A stretch of 13,871 nucleotides of DNA, from the NCBI GenBank assembly GCA_934463455.1, contig CAKSJU010000054.1, forward strand, positions 1-13,871, in the 5' to 3' direction. The stretch comes from an uncultured Clostridia bacterium (GTDB taxonomy: Bacteria; Bacillota; Clostridia; UBA1381). Below the pieces are notes generated by a model. The model ran no database searches and was not told the DNA's origin. It saw only the letters and a list, made by a program, of their open reading frames with translations. The position numbers were made by a program, and so were the translations under genes. Shown piece by piece: positions 5,910 to 12,834 of this stretch. The stretch's first letter is position 1. Each line of letters starts with the position of its first letter.

Positions 5910-7172
5910 TTATCCGAAAATCACAACCAAAAACTGTGATACCAATACAACCGCAAGAAGTGCTATAGGATATGTTGCCGCATAAGCCGACGCCACATCC
6001 TCGGTTTTTGCAACATGTATGAGCGTTCCGAGTGCCGGTGTACTGGTCATTCCGCCGGTTATCGAGCCGAGCGTGTTTAAAAGGCTGAGTTTCAGAATTT
6101 TTGTTGATATAATAAATCCCACAATCATCGGGATTAATGTCATAAGTGCTCCGTAAAGGAAGTATATGGGTTTAAAGTATTTTGCAAAGTTTGCACCTCC
6201 GGCAACACCCGCGCCTATCAGGAATATCATAAGTCCCAGTTCTCTTAAAACTTCAAGAGTTTTTTTCGGGGGCATTATATTAATCTTTCCTATATGTGAA
6301 AAATGTCCGAACACCAATGCCGCAATCAGCGAGCCGCCGGTTGTGGTAAGTGAAAAACAAGTTCCCGAAAGTCCCTGCGAGGTGAGCGGAATTTTAATGT
6401 TTCCGAGCAAAAGACCTATAATAGCCGCAAGTCCGAATGCTCCGAGACCCATATCATCTATATCTATAAGACCACTTTTTTCCGCGCGTGCCGAGCCGAT
6501 ATTCACACCGGCAAGCTTTTTTCTCTCTTCATCCATATCGGCATGTACAAGCTTGGGCATAATCTGAACGAAAAGTACAACTCCGATAACTCCGAACAAA
6601 TATGCAATTCCGTAACCAACCGTTACCGCGGATTCATATTCATTTGCCAAATCGGGAGTTGCGGCATATACGTTTTTAACGGTTTCCTTTGCTGCCGAAA
6701 ATCCCGGAGTTGTTGTAAGTGAACCGGAAAGAAGTCCGTCTATAAGTGCCAAAAACTGCTTACTGTCCGACTCAAAATTTCTTCCTATCAAATAACATGC
6801 AACACATGTAAGTCCGCCGGCAAGTATTATTGAAACGCCGAGCAATATATATGATTTGAAATTTGTCTTTAAATTCTTAAAAAACTTCGGTCCTGCAATA
6901 AATCCAACCGAAGTAACAAAAAATACAAGTCCCAAATTTTCAACTATTTTCAAACTGTTTTGTGCAACCTCCGCCGTTTTTAAGGCATCGGTAAGCTTAT
7001 CGTAAAAAAATGCGCCGTATAAAAGCGAAACAACAAACACCCCTGCTGTTCCGAGTGATATACCTTTTATTGTAATACGTCCGAGCATATATCCGAGCGC
7101 TACTATTGCCATAATCGAGAATATCAAATAAGATACGCCCGAGATTGTTAATACTCCGTTAAATAAATTCAT
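5910..7172 (-). CDS. AspT/YidE-family carrier (putative dicarboxylate antiporter or succinate exporter)
   Basis: A 420-residue polytopic membrane protein of the aspartate:alanine exchanger family (AspT, YidE, YbjL, and Corynebacterium SucE1, a succinate exporter). It is two homologous halves. Each has Gly-rich membrane segments (GLVFFVTSVGFIAGP at about 81-95; GLMIFLIGAGVAGGANF at about 313-329) and a TTTPG/TSTPA signature (153-157 and 376-380). About ten transmembrane segments are expected. Typical family members are about 540 residues with two TrkA_C/RCK_C domains between the halves. Here the intervening cytoplasmic loop is only about 35 residues (206-240), so those domains are missing. GAGGAG lies 8 nt before ATG 7172. 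It follows the fumarate-reductase-type flavoprotein by 89 bp, which suggests exchange of fumarate, malate or aspartate for succinate. The substrate is inferred. Confidence 0.85.
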   Translation of the reverse strand: MNLFNGVLTISGVSYLIFSIMAIVALGYMLGRITIKGISLGTAGVFVVSLLYGAFFYDKLTDALKTAEVAQNSLKIVENLGLVFFVTSVGFIAGPKFFKNLKTNFKSYILLGVSIILAGGLTCVACYLIGRNFESDSKQFLALIDGLLSGSLTTTPGFSAAKETVKNVYAATPDLANEYESAVTVGYGIAYLFGVIGVVLFVQIMPKLVHADMDEERKKLAGVNIGSARAEKSGLIDIDDMGLGAFGLAAIIGLLLGNIKIPLTSQGLSGTCFSLTTTGGSLIAALVFGHFSHIGKINIMPPKKTLEVLRELGLMIFLIGAGVAGGANFAKYFKPIYFLYGALMTLIPMIVGFIISTKILKLSLLNTLGSITGGMTSTPALGTLIHVAKTEDVASAYAATYPIALLAVVLVSQFLVVIFG

Positions 7173-7212
7173 GGGAATTACTCCTCTTTCTCTTTTTGTA
7201 AAGCTTTGCCAG

Positions 7213-7245
7213 CGGCACGGTACAAAATAAGTTCATACCGTGCCG
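7213..7245. other. Perfect 10-bp stem-loop between flavoprotein and carrier genes
   Basis: CGGCACGGTA (7213-7222) and TACCGTGCCG (7236-7245) pair perfectly around a 13-nt loop in the 89-bp spacer. There is no U-tract on the minus strand right after it, so a strong intrinsic terminator is unlikely. It could be an RNA-processing or 3'-end protection hairpin that separates expression of the upstream enzyme genes from the membrane carrier. Confidence 0.55.
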
Positions 7246-7261
7246 GGCATGTTATTTAAAT

Positions 7262-8872
7262 TTAACCCTGTTCACTAATTCTGCCGGTATAATTCGGCAA
7301 AAGCTTCGGCGAAACAGCATCTGTTTTGATACCTGCTTTTTCGCGTTCCGCATCAAATTTTGCAATATGGTCAAGTGTAAGCTTGCCCGTCTTGGTTTCC
7401 TTTGCGCACGCGGAAGCGTTCTGACCGGCATTTCTTCCAAATACTATAATATCCAAAAGTGAATTACCCATCAAACGGTTTCTGCCGTGTATTCCGCCTA
7501 CCGCTTCACCTGCAACAAACAGATTTTCCACATTTGTTGTCATACCGTTTACATTTATATCCAATCCGCCGTTTTGATAGTGCAACGTAGGATAAACCAA
7601 AATCGGCTCTTTTCTAATGTCGATTCCGTAGCTTGCAAACATACGCATCATAGCAGGAATACGTTTTTCTATTGTTCCTTCTCCGCCGATTTTTTCAATC
7701 ATCGGAGTGTCAAGCCATACAGCCTTTCCGCTGCCTGTATCCACACCTTCATCACGGGTCGAGCATTCTCTGATAATCGAAGCTGCCGCAACGTCACGGG
7801 TTTCAAGCGGGTGCATGAACACCTTTCCGTCACGATTTACAAGCTTTGCGCCCAATGAGCGTACTTTTTCCGTAACAAGAGCTCCGAAAATCTGCTGCGG
7901 GAATGCTGCTCCCGTCGGATGATACTGCAAGGTATCGGCATACAAAAGCTTTGCTCCGACTCTGTAGCCGAGCACCAATCCGTCAGCAGTAGCTCCGTAA
8001 TGGTTTGATGTCGGAAATCCCTGATAGTGCATACGGCCGGCACCGCCTGTCGCTATAATAACCGTCTTTGCACGCGCAACCATGAGTTCATGGGTTTCCA
8101 TATTCATAAGCACCGCGCCGGCAGCTTTTCCGTCCTCGTCCAAAATAAGTTCAATTGCCGAAGTAAAATCAACAACCGGAATACCTCTGTTTAAAACCTC
8201 ATCGCGGAGAGTTCTCATAATTTCGGCACCGGAATAGTCCTTAGCCGCATGCATACGCTTTCTCGATGTTCCGCCGCCATGAGTTGTTATCATTGTGCCG
8301 TCAGCTTCTTTATCAAATTCAACGCCCAAATCGTTAAGCCATTCTATAGCCTCCGGAGCGTCGCAAACCAATTTTGCCAAAAGCTCGCGCTTTGCCGCAT
8401 AATGACCTCCGCCGAATGCGTCAACAAAGTGAATTGCCGGCGAATCGTTCGGCTTATCGGCAGCCTGAATACCGCCTTCTGCCATCATTGTATTTGCGTC
8501 TCCTATACGAAGCTTTGTTACAATCATGGCTGTTGCGCCTGCTTTGTCCGCTTCTATAGCCGCAGACGCGCCTGCACCGCCGCCGCCGATTATAAGAACA
8601 TCGACGTCATATTTTATATTATCCAAGTCTACATCATCGGCAGAAATACGGCTGTGTGCCTGAAGCATTTCGCAAAGCTCATGCGGTACTTTTTCACCTT
8701 TGTTTGCTCCGATTTTAAGCTCCGAAAATTCACTCTTTTTATAATCGGGATGATATGCAGCAAGCAAATCGTCCTTTTCCTGCGCCGTCATACGTGCAGG
8801 TTCATATGCGATATTTTCCTCTCTTGCAGCTTCAACTGCCTTAAGAGATTTTTCAAATTCCTTTGAATACAT
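7262..8872 (-). CDS. Fumarate reductase/succinate dehydrogenase-type flavoprotein, non-covalent FAD variant
   Basis: A 536-residue FAD protein of the FrdA/SdhA/NadB/TfrA family, likely reducing fumarate to succinate. The dinucleotide-binding motif IIGGGGAGAS starts at about 94, after a roughly 90-residue N-terminal extension absent from SdhA. Dicarboxylate-site residues equivalent to those of E. coli SdhA are kept: His318 (YHPTG), Thr334-Glu335 (LVTEK), the shuttle Arg359 (ETRDVAA), His431 (TLHYQNGG) and Arg466 (HGRNRLMGNS). The His that binds FAD covalently in SdhA/FrdA (motif SHT) is replaced by Asn127 (DANTMMAEGG), so FAD should be non-covalent, as in NadB and archaeal TfrA. Only about 70 residues follow Arg466 (about 190 in SdhA), so much of the C-terminal helical domain is missing. 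GGGAGGG precedes ATG 8872 by 6 nt. It starts 12 bp after the iron-sulfur subunit gene. Other enoates (urocanate, acrylate-type) remain possible substrates. Confidence 0.88.
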   Translation of the reverse strand: MYSKEFEKSLKAVEAAREENIAYEPARMTAQEKDDLLAAYHPDYKKSEFSELKIGANKGEKVPHELCEMLQAHSRISADDVDLDNIKYDVDVLIIGGGGAGASAAIEADKAGATAMIVTKLRIGDANTMMAEGGIQAADKPNDSPAIHFVDAFGGGHYAAKRELLAKLVCDAPEAIEWLNDLGVEFDKEADGTMITTHGGGTSRKRMHAAKDYSGAEIMRTLRDEVLNRGIPVVDFTSAIELILDEDGKAAGAVLMNMETHELMVARAKTVIIATGGAGRMHYQGFPTSNHYGATADGLVLGYRVGAKLLYADTLQYHPTGAAFPQQIFGALVTEKVRSLGAKLVNRDGKVFMHPLETRDVAAASIIRECSTRDEGVDTGSGKAVWLDTPMIEKIGGEGTIEKRIPAMMRMFASYGIDIRKEPILVYPTLHYQNGGLDINVNGMTTNVENLFVAGEAVGGIHGRNRLMGNSLLDIIVFGRNAGQNASACAKETKTGKLTLDHIAKFDAEREKAGIKTDAVSPKLLPNYTGRISEQG

Positions 8873-8884
8873 AACTTGCCCTCC

Positions 8885-9559
8885 CTATTTCTCAATTTCT
8901 CTGTTGTTATACAGTTCTTTTATTTCATCAATCGGCTTTTGCATTAAGTTTTCGATAAGCTCTGTAAAAGTACCGTCTTTGATTTCTTTAACTCTGTCCT
9001 CCAGATGTCCGCTCTTCGGGGCAAGATATTTTCCGTTCAGTCTTCTTGCAAGCATTGCAACCTGAGGATGTGAAATTCCTGCCGGACAGCGGGAAGAACA
9101 TACTCCGCACATAACGCAGTCAAACGACTCCTCCGCACATTTGTCAAATTCGCCGCGCTGAGCATACGCAATGTATTGCATAACATTCAGACTCTGTGTA
9201 CAGCTCTTTGTACATGCGTTACAACCTACGCAGGCATATATTTCGGGATAAAGCTGCATCATAATCTGTTCTGTCGGCTTGATTTTTTCTATGTCGTAAA
9301 CCTGCTTTACAAGCGGGAAAAACGGAAGTGTTGCAACATACATATTGTCTTCCACTTTTGTCTGACATGCAAGACAGGTTTTCAGCTCTCTGTCACCTTT
9401 AATACGATAAATAGTAGCGCACGCACCGCAGAAACCGTTTCGGCAGCCGCAGCCGCGGACAAGCTGATAGCCCGCATATTCCATTGCGCGCATTATAGTC
9501 AAATTATCCGGAACACTGTATTGTTTACCGAACAAATAAATATTAACCATATTATCCAT
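8885..9559 (-). CDS. Fumarate reductase-type iron-sulfur subunit ([2Fe-2S] plus two [4Fe-4S])
   Basis: A 224-residue electron-transfer subunit. The N-terminal plant-ferredoxin-type domain carries the [2Fe-2S] motif C-G-C-R-N-G-F-C-G-A-C (Cys37/39, 44, 47) with Cys62 and Cys65. A helical dicluster domain follows with Cys110/113/116/120 and Cys148/151/154/158. Both are regular CxxCxxCxxxC sets, predicting two [4Fe-4S] clusters instead of the [4Fe-4S]/[3Fe-4S] pair of SdhB/FrdB. This resembles HdrC and the front part of archaeal TfrB, without the CCG (HdrB) domain. The start is set at ATG 9559 because AAGGAG (9569-9574) lies 9 nt upstream, just after the previous gene's stop (9576-9578). An in-frame ATG at 9607 would overlap that gene. 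No membrane anchor subunit is encoded nearby, so the enzyme should be soluble and take electrons from the Hdr/Flx proteins. Confidence 0.88.
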   Translation of the reverse strand: MDNMVNIYLFGKQYSVPDNLTIMRAMEYAGYQLVRGCGCRNGFCGACATIYRIKGDRELKTCLACQTKVEDNMYVATLPFFPLVKQVYDIEKIKPTEQIMMQLYPEIYACVGCNACTKSCTQSLNVMQYIAYAQRGEFDKCAEESFDCVMCGVCSSRCPAGISHPQVAMLARRLNGKYLAPKSGHLEDRVKEIKDGTFTELIENLMQKPIDEIKELYNNREIEK

Positions 9560-9575
9560 AATCTGTTTCTCCTTA

Positions 9576-10409
9576 TCAATATTCATCGGGAAGCTCGTCA
9601 ATTTCATCGCAGCGGAAAACCGGTCCGTCCTTACATACGTATTTCGAGCCTATGTTGCATCGTCCGCATTTTCCTATTCCGCATTTCATGCGCAGCTCCA
9701 TTGTTGTATAGACTTGCGTTTTGTCAAAACCAAGCTCCTGCAATCCTGCCAATGTAAACTTTATCATAATCGGAGGACCGCAGAGAATTGCTGTTTTGTC
9801 GGTTGAAAATCCCAATTCTTTAACATAATTCGGCACAAATCCGACATGTCCGTCCCATTCGGGCTGTTCACGGTCAATCGTCAGGTATACGTTCACGCCC
9901 TCGTCTTTTGACCACTCGTCTATTATTTCCTTATAATCAACCAAATCCTGCATACTGCGCGAGCCGTATACAATATCGATTTTACCGTAACGGTCGCGGT
10001 AATGACGGCAATAATTTATAACCGAGCGCAGCGGTGCAAGACCTATGCCGCCGGCAATAAACAACATGTCATGTCCGACAAATTCGGTGTCCACCGGAAA
10101 TGCGTTGCCGTAAGGACCTCGAATGGTAATTTGCTGACCTACTTCCATAGAATGAAGCCATTCGGTAACACATCCGCATTTTTTTATGGAAAATTCCATA
10201 AACTCTTCATTCGTCGGAGAGGAGGTTATCGAGAACATTGCCTCGCCTACTCCCGGCACCGAAAGCATAGCGCATTGTCCCGGCTTATGCTCAAAAGCTT
10301 TTTTTCCGTCCGGAGTAACAACCCTAAAGGTTTTTACATCGGGAGTATCGATACGAATATCGGTTACAACGCCGACAACAGGAATAAGAGGTTCTTTTAT
10401 ATCAAGCAT
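9576..10409 (-). CDS. HydG/FlxA-like FAD- and NAD(P)H-binding subunit
   Basis: A 277-residue ferredoxin-reductase-type flavoprotein, like the gamma subunit of archaeal sulfhydrogenase (HydG), AsrB and FlxA. A beta-barrel FAD domain comes first (about 8-105; KPGQCAMLSVPG, then MFSITSSP, with Met58 in place of the usual Arg side of the RxYS-type motif). The nucleotide domain follows (GGIGLAPLRS at 120-129; ILCGPPIMIK at 208-217). The C-terminus has a [2Fe-2S] motif, Cys243, Cys248, Cys251, Cys259 (MKCGIGKCGRC). It is the probable entry point for NADH (or NADPH) electrons into the complex. ATG 10409 has GGGAGG 8 nt upstream and overlaps the previous gene by 8 bp. In Flx-Hdr clusters the matching gene is flxA. 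Here it comes last among the Flx-like genes and directly before the fumarate-reductase genes. Confidence 0.88.
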   Translation of the reverse strand: MLDIKEPLIPVVGVVTDIRIDTPDVKTFRVVTPDGKKAFEHKPGQCAMLSVPGVGEAMFSITSSPTNEEFMEFSIKKCGCVTEWLHSMEVGQQITIRGPYGNAFPVDTEFVGHDMLFIAGGIGLAPLRSVINYCRHYRDRYGKIDIVYGSRSMQDLVDYKEIIDEWSKDEGVNVYLTIDREQPEWDGHVGFVPNYVKELGFSTDKTAILCGPPIMIKFTLAGLQELGFDKTQVYTTMELRMKCGIGKCGRCNIGSKYVCKDGPVFRCDEIDELPDEY

Positions 10410-11427
10410 TTTCTCTGCCTCCCAACTTCTTCATTACTTTTACAATATTCATCTGAATAGGACACTTGGCAAGGCAGCGTCCGCATCCTACGCAGGAAAA
10501 CAAGCCGTCGTTGTTTGTGGGATAATATACCAGCTTGTGCATAAATCTCTGACGAAATCTTTCAAGCTGAGTAAGTCTCGGCTGTCCTGCCGACATTTTT
10601 GTAAAATCCGAGTACATGCACGAATCCCAGCAGCGGAAACGTTTTACGCCGTGTCCGGTATTAAAGTCCTTAATATCGTAACACTGGCAAGTCGGGCAGA
10701 CAAACGTACAAGTTCCGCATCCCAGGCAAGATTCCGAAAGCTCTCCCCACTCGGGAGCGTCGAAAAACTCGGATGTTTTTCCCGCTCCGAATTTATCCGC
10801 CGTAAGCTTTGAAAGCGGCAGTTTTTCGAGTCTTTCCGCAATCGTTTTCTTTACCTCTTCCACTGCATCAGCTTCCGCCTCTTCGGTTATATCCGCAAGA
10901 CTTTCCAAAAGCTTTTCTCCTTTTTCGGTCTCGGCTTTCATATACAAAGCACCGTCCGCTCTGTAGCATACAACATCTCCCTCGGGATTTGCCGCGTCTA
11001 TTCCGAAAGTTTTACAAAAACAAGTTTCATGCGGTTTTTCGCATGCAAGCGACATAATCACCGCATGCTCTCTGCGATTTTTATAATATGAATCCACAGG
11101 CTCCGCCAAAAATACTCTGTCAAGAATTTCAAAGCTTTTTACATCGCATGCGCGAACTCCGAAAAGCACAAAATCTTCACATTCGCTTCTTGTATCGATA
11201 ATTTCAATATTTTTTCCTTCTGTTTTAAAATCCATCAGATTTTCCGTCTGCGGAAAAAAGAAATCTTTTGCACTTCTTACGGTGTTGAGTGCGTCGGACA
11301 ATTTACAGCCCTTTTCCCATTTCTTGAATTTAGCACCGGCTTCGGTATCCTGCGGCATATAAAGCGCATTATTTTCTGAAACGGCAACAAAAAGCTCGTC
11401 AATTTTATCCAATGATATTTTACGCAT
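10402..11427 (-). CDS. HydB/AsrA-like dicluster ferredoxin subunit
   Basis: A 341-residue soluble protein of the sulfhydrogenase beta (HydB)/anaerobic sulfite reductase A type. The N-terminal part has the family segment FGVRACDVKSFEILDRVFL (about 89-107) and a Cys cluster near 129-138 (ACEKPHETCFC). Two [4Fe-4S] motifs follow at the C-terminal side: Cys234/237/240/244 (CLGCGTCTFVC) and Cys312/315/318/322 (CVGCGRCLAKC). Its HydG-like partner is encoded next, with 8-bp overlap, the same pairing as in sulfhydrogenase and Asr. ATG 11427 is chosen because AGAGG (11436-11440) lies 8 nt upstream. In-frame ATGs at 11433 and 11445 are too close to, or upstream of, that site. It should relay electrons from the FAD/NAD(P)H subunit towards HdrA. 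It corresponds to one of the FlxB/FlxC pair, though I cannot assign the letter safely. Confidence 0.87.
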   Translation of the reverse strand: MRKISLDKIDELFVAVSENNALYMPQDTEAGAKFKKWEKGCKLSDALNTVRSAKDFFFPQTENLMDFKTEGKNIEIIDTRSECEDFVLFGVRACDVKSFEILDRVFLAEPVDSYYKNRREHAVIMSLACEKPHETCFCKTFGIDAANPEGDVVCYRADGALYMKAETEKGEKLLESLADITEEAEADAVEEVKKTIAERLEKLPLSKLTADKFGAGKTSEFFDAPEWGELSESCLGCGTCTFVCPTCQCYDIKDFNTGHGVKRFRCWDSCMYSDFTKMSAGQPRLTQLERFRQRFMHKLVYYPTNNDGLFSCVGCGRCLAKCPIQMNIVKVMKKLGGRENA

Positions 11428-12412
11428 TCTCATCACCTCTTTCAACAGCTTCGCCCGGTTCCAAATCCTCTGTGGTATAATTAACTATCGGTGCTCTGCT
11501 CCCCGCCTCGGCACCTGCCTGATATTCTCCGTAGAAATTGTCAATATCTTTGATAAATTTACGGTTTAACAAATGCAGCGGTATATGCTGAGGACATACT
11601 CTGGAACATTCTCCGCAATCGGTACAGCGTCCGACAACATGAAATGCGCGGATTATATGGAACATTTTTTCTTCAAAGGAATTTACCGCCGCTTTATTTT
11701 CAACACCCGAATTGGGATTATCAAAAACACATTTTTCGCAGGTACATGCAGGACATACATCCCGGCAGGCATTGCAGCGAATGCAGCGGGAAAGCTCATT
11801 CTGCCAAAAAGCGAAACGCTCATCCGCGGTCATTTTCTCCAGTTTTTCAACCTCGTCAAATCTTCCGGAATTTATTACCTCTCCGTCTTCTCCCAAAAGC
11901 TCATCATAAGCAACATGCTTTTTTGATTTACAGTTTTTACATCTGTCCGGAAGCATGTCATCTTTTTTGAATTTCATTACTCCGTCATATAAAGTTTCGG
12001 CAATGATTTCATCACCTTCGGACTTTACCGATGCTATACCCTCAGTGCTTTCTTTAATCTTATTAATGTCAACCATACCGTCACAGGGCACACCAATCGC
12101 GTACACTTTTTCGCGGTCAAAGCGATGCTCGGTAAGCAATTGGTTAAAGCTGTAGGTATCGCACGGTTTTAAGAAAACAAGAACTTTGTTTTTGGTTTTA
12201 CCCGTTTCTTTAATCAAATATTTTGAAAAGTTTGCTCCGCAAAAATCGCCCCAGACAAAATCTTTTTCAAGCTCGTCCGCACTTCTGAAAATTGCGGGAG
12301 TTACATCATAGTCAAACTCTCCCGACTTCCAGCCGAGTACCCGGTCGCAAGCACCGTTCTTCAGCATCTCGGAAGCCTTCGCAACAAGAGCTTCGCGTTT
12401 TATTTCTTGCAT
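11420..12412 (-). CDS. Second dicluster ferredoxin protein (FrhB/FdhB-like N-terminal region), Flx component
   Basis: A 330-residue iron-sulfur protein. The N-terminal half has the pattern VLVFLKPCDTYSFNQLL (about 77-93) and IGVPCDGM (about 106-113), as seen in proteins named coenzyme F420 hydrogenase/dehydrogenase beta-like or HdrA-associated 4Fe-4S proteins. A Cys pair C158-x2-C161 follows. Two [4Fe-4S] motifs are at Cys210/213/216/220 (CIRCNACRDVC) and Cys263/266/269/273 (CTDCGECSRVC), with extra Cys at 223, 225 and 228. The tail (about 295-330) is acidic and probably disordered. ATG 12412 overlaps the preceding FlxD-like gene by 13 bp, with GAGGA about 6 nt upstream. With its neighbour it would form the FlxB/FlxC-type electron wire. 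F420 binding is not implied. Confidence 0.82.
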   Translation of the reverse strand: MQEIKREALVAKASEMLKNGACDRVLGWKSGEFDYDVTPAIFRSADELEKDFVWGDFCGANFSKYLIKETGKTKNKVLVFLKPCDTYSFNQLLTEHRFDREKVYAIGVPCDGMVDINKIKESTEGIASVKSEGDEIIAETLYDGVMKFKKDDMLPDRCKNCKSKKHVAYDELLGEDGEVINSGRFDEVEKLEKMTADERFAFWQNELSRCIRCNACRDVCPACTCEKCVFDNPNSGVENKAAVNSFEEKMFHIIRAFHVVGRCTDCGECSRVCPQHIPLHLLNRKFIKDIDNFYGEYQAGAEAGSRAPIVNYTTEDLEPGEAVERGDENA

Positions 12413-12834
12413 CGCAAATCCTCCAATCTTTTATTTTCGCCCAATGCAGCCACTTTTTCGGCAAAATTATTCATTGTGGCGGCAAACTTTGCACCTTCTG
12501 CCGCACTTACCCATTCAACACGGGTACGTTCTCTCTCTATTCCCAAATAATCAAGCATGGAGAACAGCAGCGCCATTCTGCGGCGGGTGTAGTAATTTCC
12601 CGAGGTATAATGACAGTCGCCGGGGTGGCAGCCGCATATTATAACTCCGTCCGCTCCGCGCTGAAAAGCACGAAGAATAAACATCGGATTAACTCTGCAC
12701 GAGCAGGGTACGCGGATTATTTTAACATCCGCAGGATAATTAAGTCTGTTATTTCCCGCCAAATCGGCACCGGCATACGAACACCAATTGCAGCAAAATG
12801 CCACTATCAGCGGTTTATATTCATTCATTTGCAT
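12400..12834 (-). CDS. MvhD/FlxD-like [2Fe-2S] hydrogenase/Hdr-linking subunit
   Basis: A 144-residue protein of the MvhD family, which passes electrons from a hydrogenase, formate dehydrogenase or Flx module to HdrA. The signature cysteines are present: Cys14, Cys15 and Cys18 (FCCNWCSYAGADLAG), Cys44 and Cys46 (RVPCSCR), and Cys67, Cys69 and Cys74 (CGCHPGDCHY). Length is normal for the family. ATG 12834 overlaps the end of hdrA by 10 bp, with GGAGG 10 nt upstream. A second ATG at 12828 is possible but too far from the Shine-Dalgarno. Its position straight after hdrA is typical of hdrA-mvhD/flxD operons and supports physical contact between the two products. Confidence 0.94.
   Translation of the reverse strand: MQMNEYKPLIVAFCCNWCSYAGADLAGNNRLNYPADVKIIRVPCSCRVNPMFILRAFQRGADGVIICGCHPGDCHYTSGNYYTRRRMALLFSMLDYLGIERERTRVEWVSAAEGAKFAATMNNFAEKVAALGENKRLEDLRCKK

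Noticed and set aside
7147..7168. TTGTTAA-like sequence near the start of the carrier gene as a Rex site
   Set aside because: It lies inside the first codons of the gene, the second half-site is poor (TTAAATAA) and the spacing is wrong.
7213..7245. Intrinsic terminator after the flavoprotein gene
   Set aside because: The stem is strong but is followed on the minus strand by CTGGCAAAGC rather than a T-run.
8249..8866. 205-codon plus-strand ORF opposite the flavoprotein gene (and similar long antisense frames at 4454-4951, 9176-9757, 10186-10812, 12292-12930)
   Set aside because: These are shadows of well-supported minus-strand genes. They are Cys/Ser/His-rich with no ribosome binding site or recognisable domain.
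7262..8872. L-aspartate oxidase (NadB) identity for the flavoprotein
   Set aside because: The non-covalent FAD site resembles NadB, but no nadA or nadC lies nearby, a ferredoxin-type FrdB partner is encoded next to it, and it keeps the SdhA-like HPTG and HYxxGG motifs. Fumarate reductase-type fits better.
9560..9607. Upstream ATG 9607 for the FrdB-type subunit
   Set aside because: It would overlap the previous gene by 32 bp and has no good Shine-Dalgarno. AAGGAG 9 nt before ATG 9559 decides the start.
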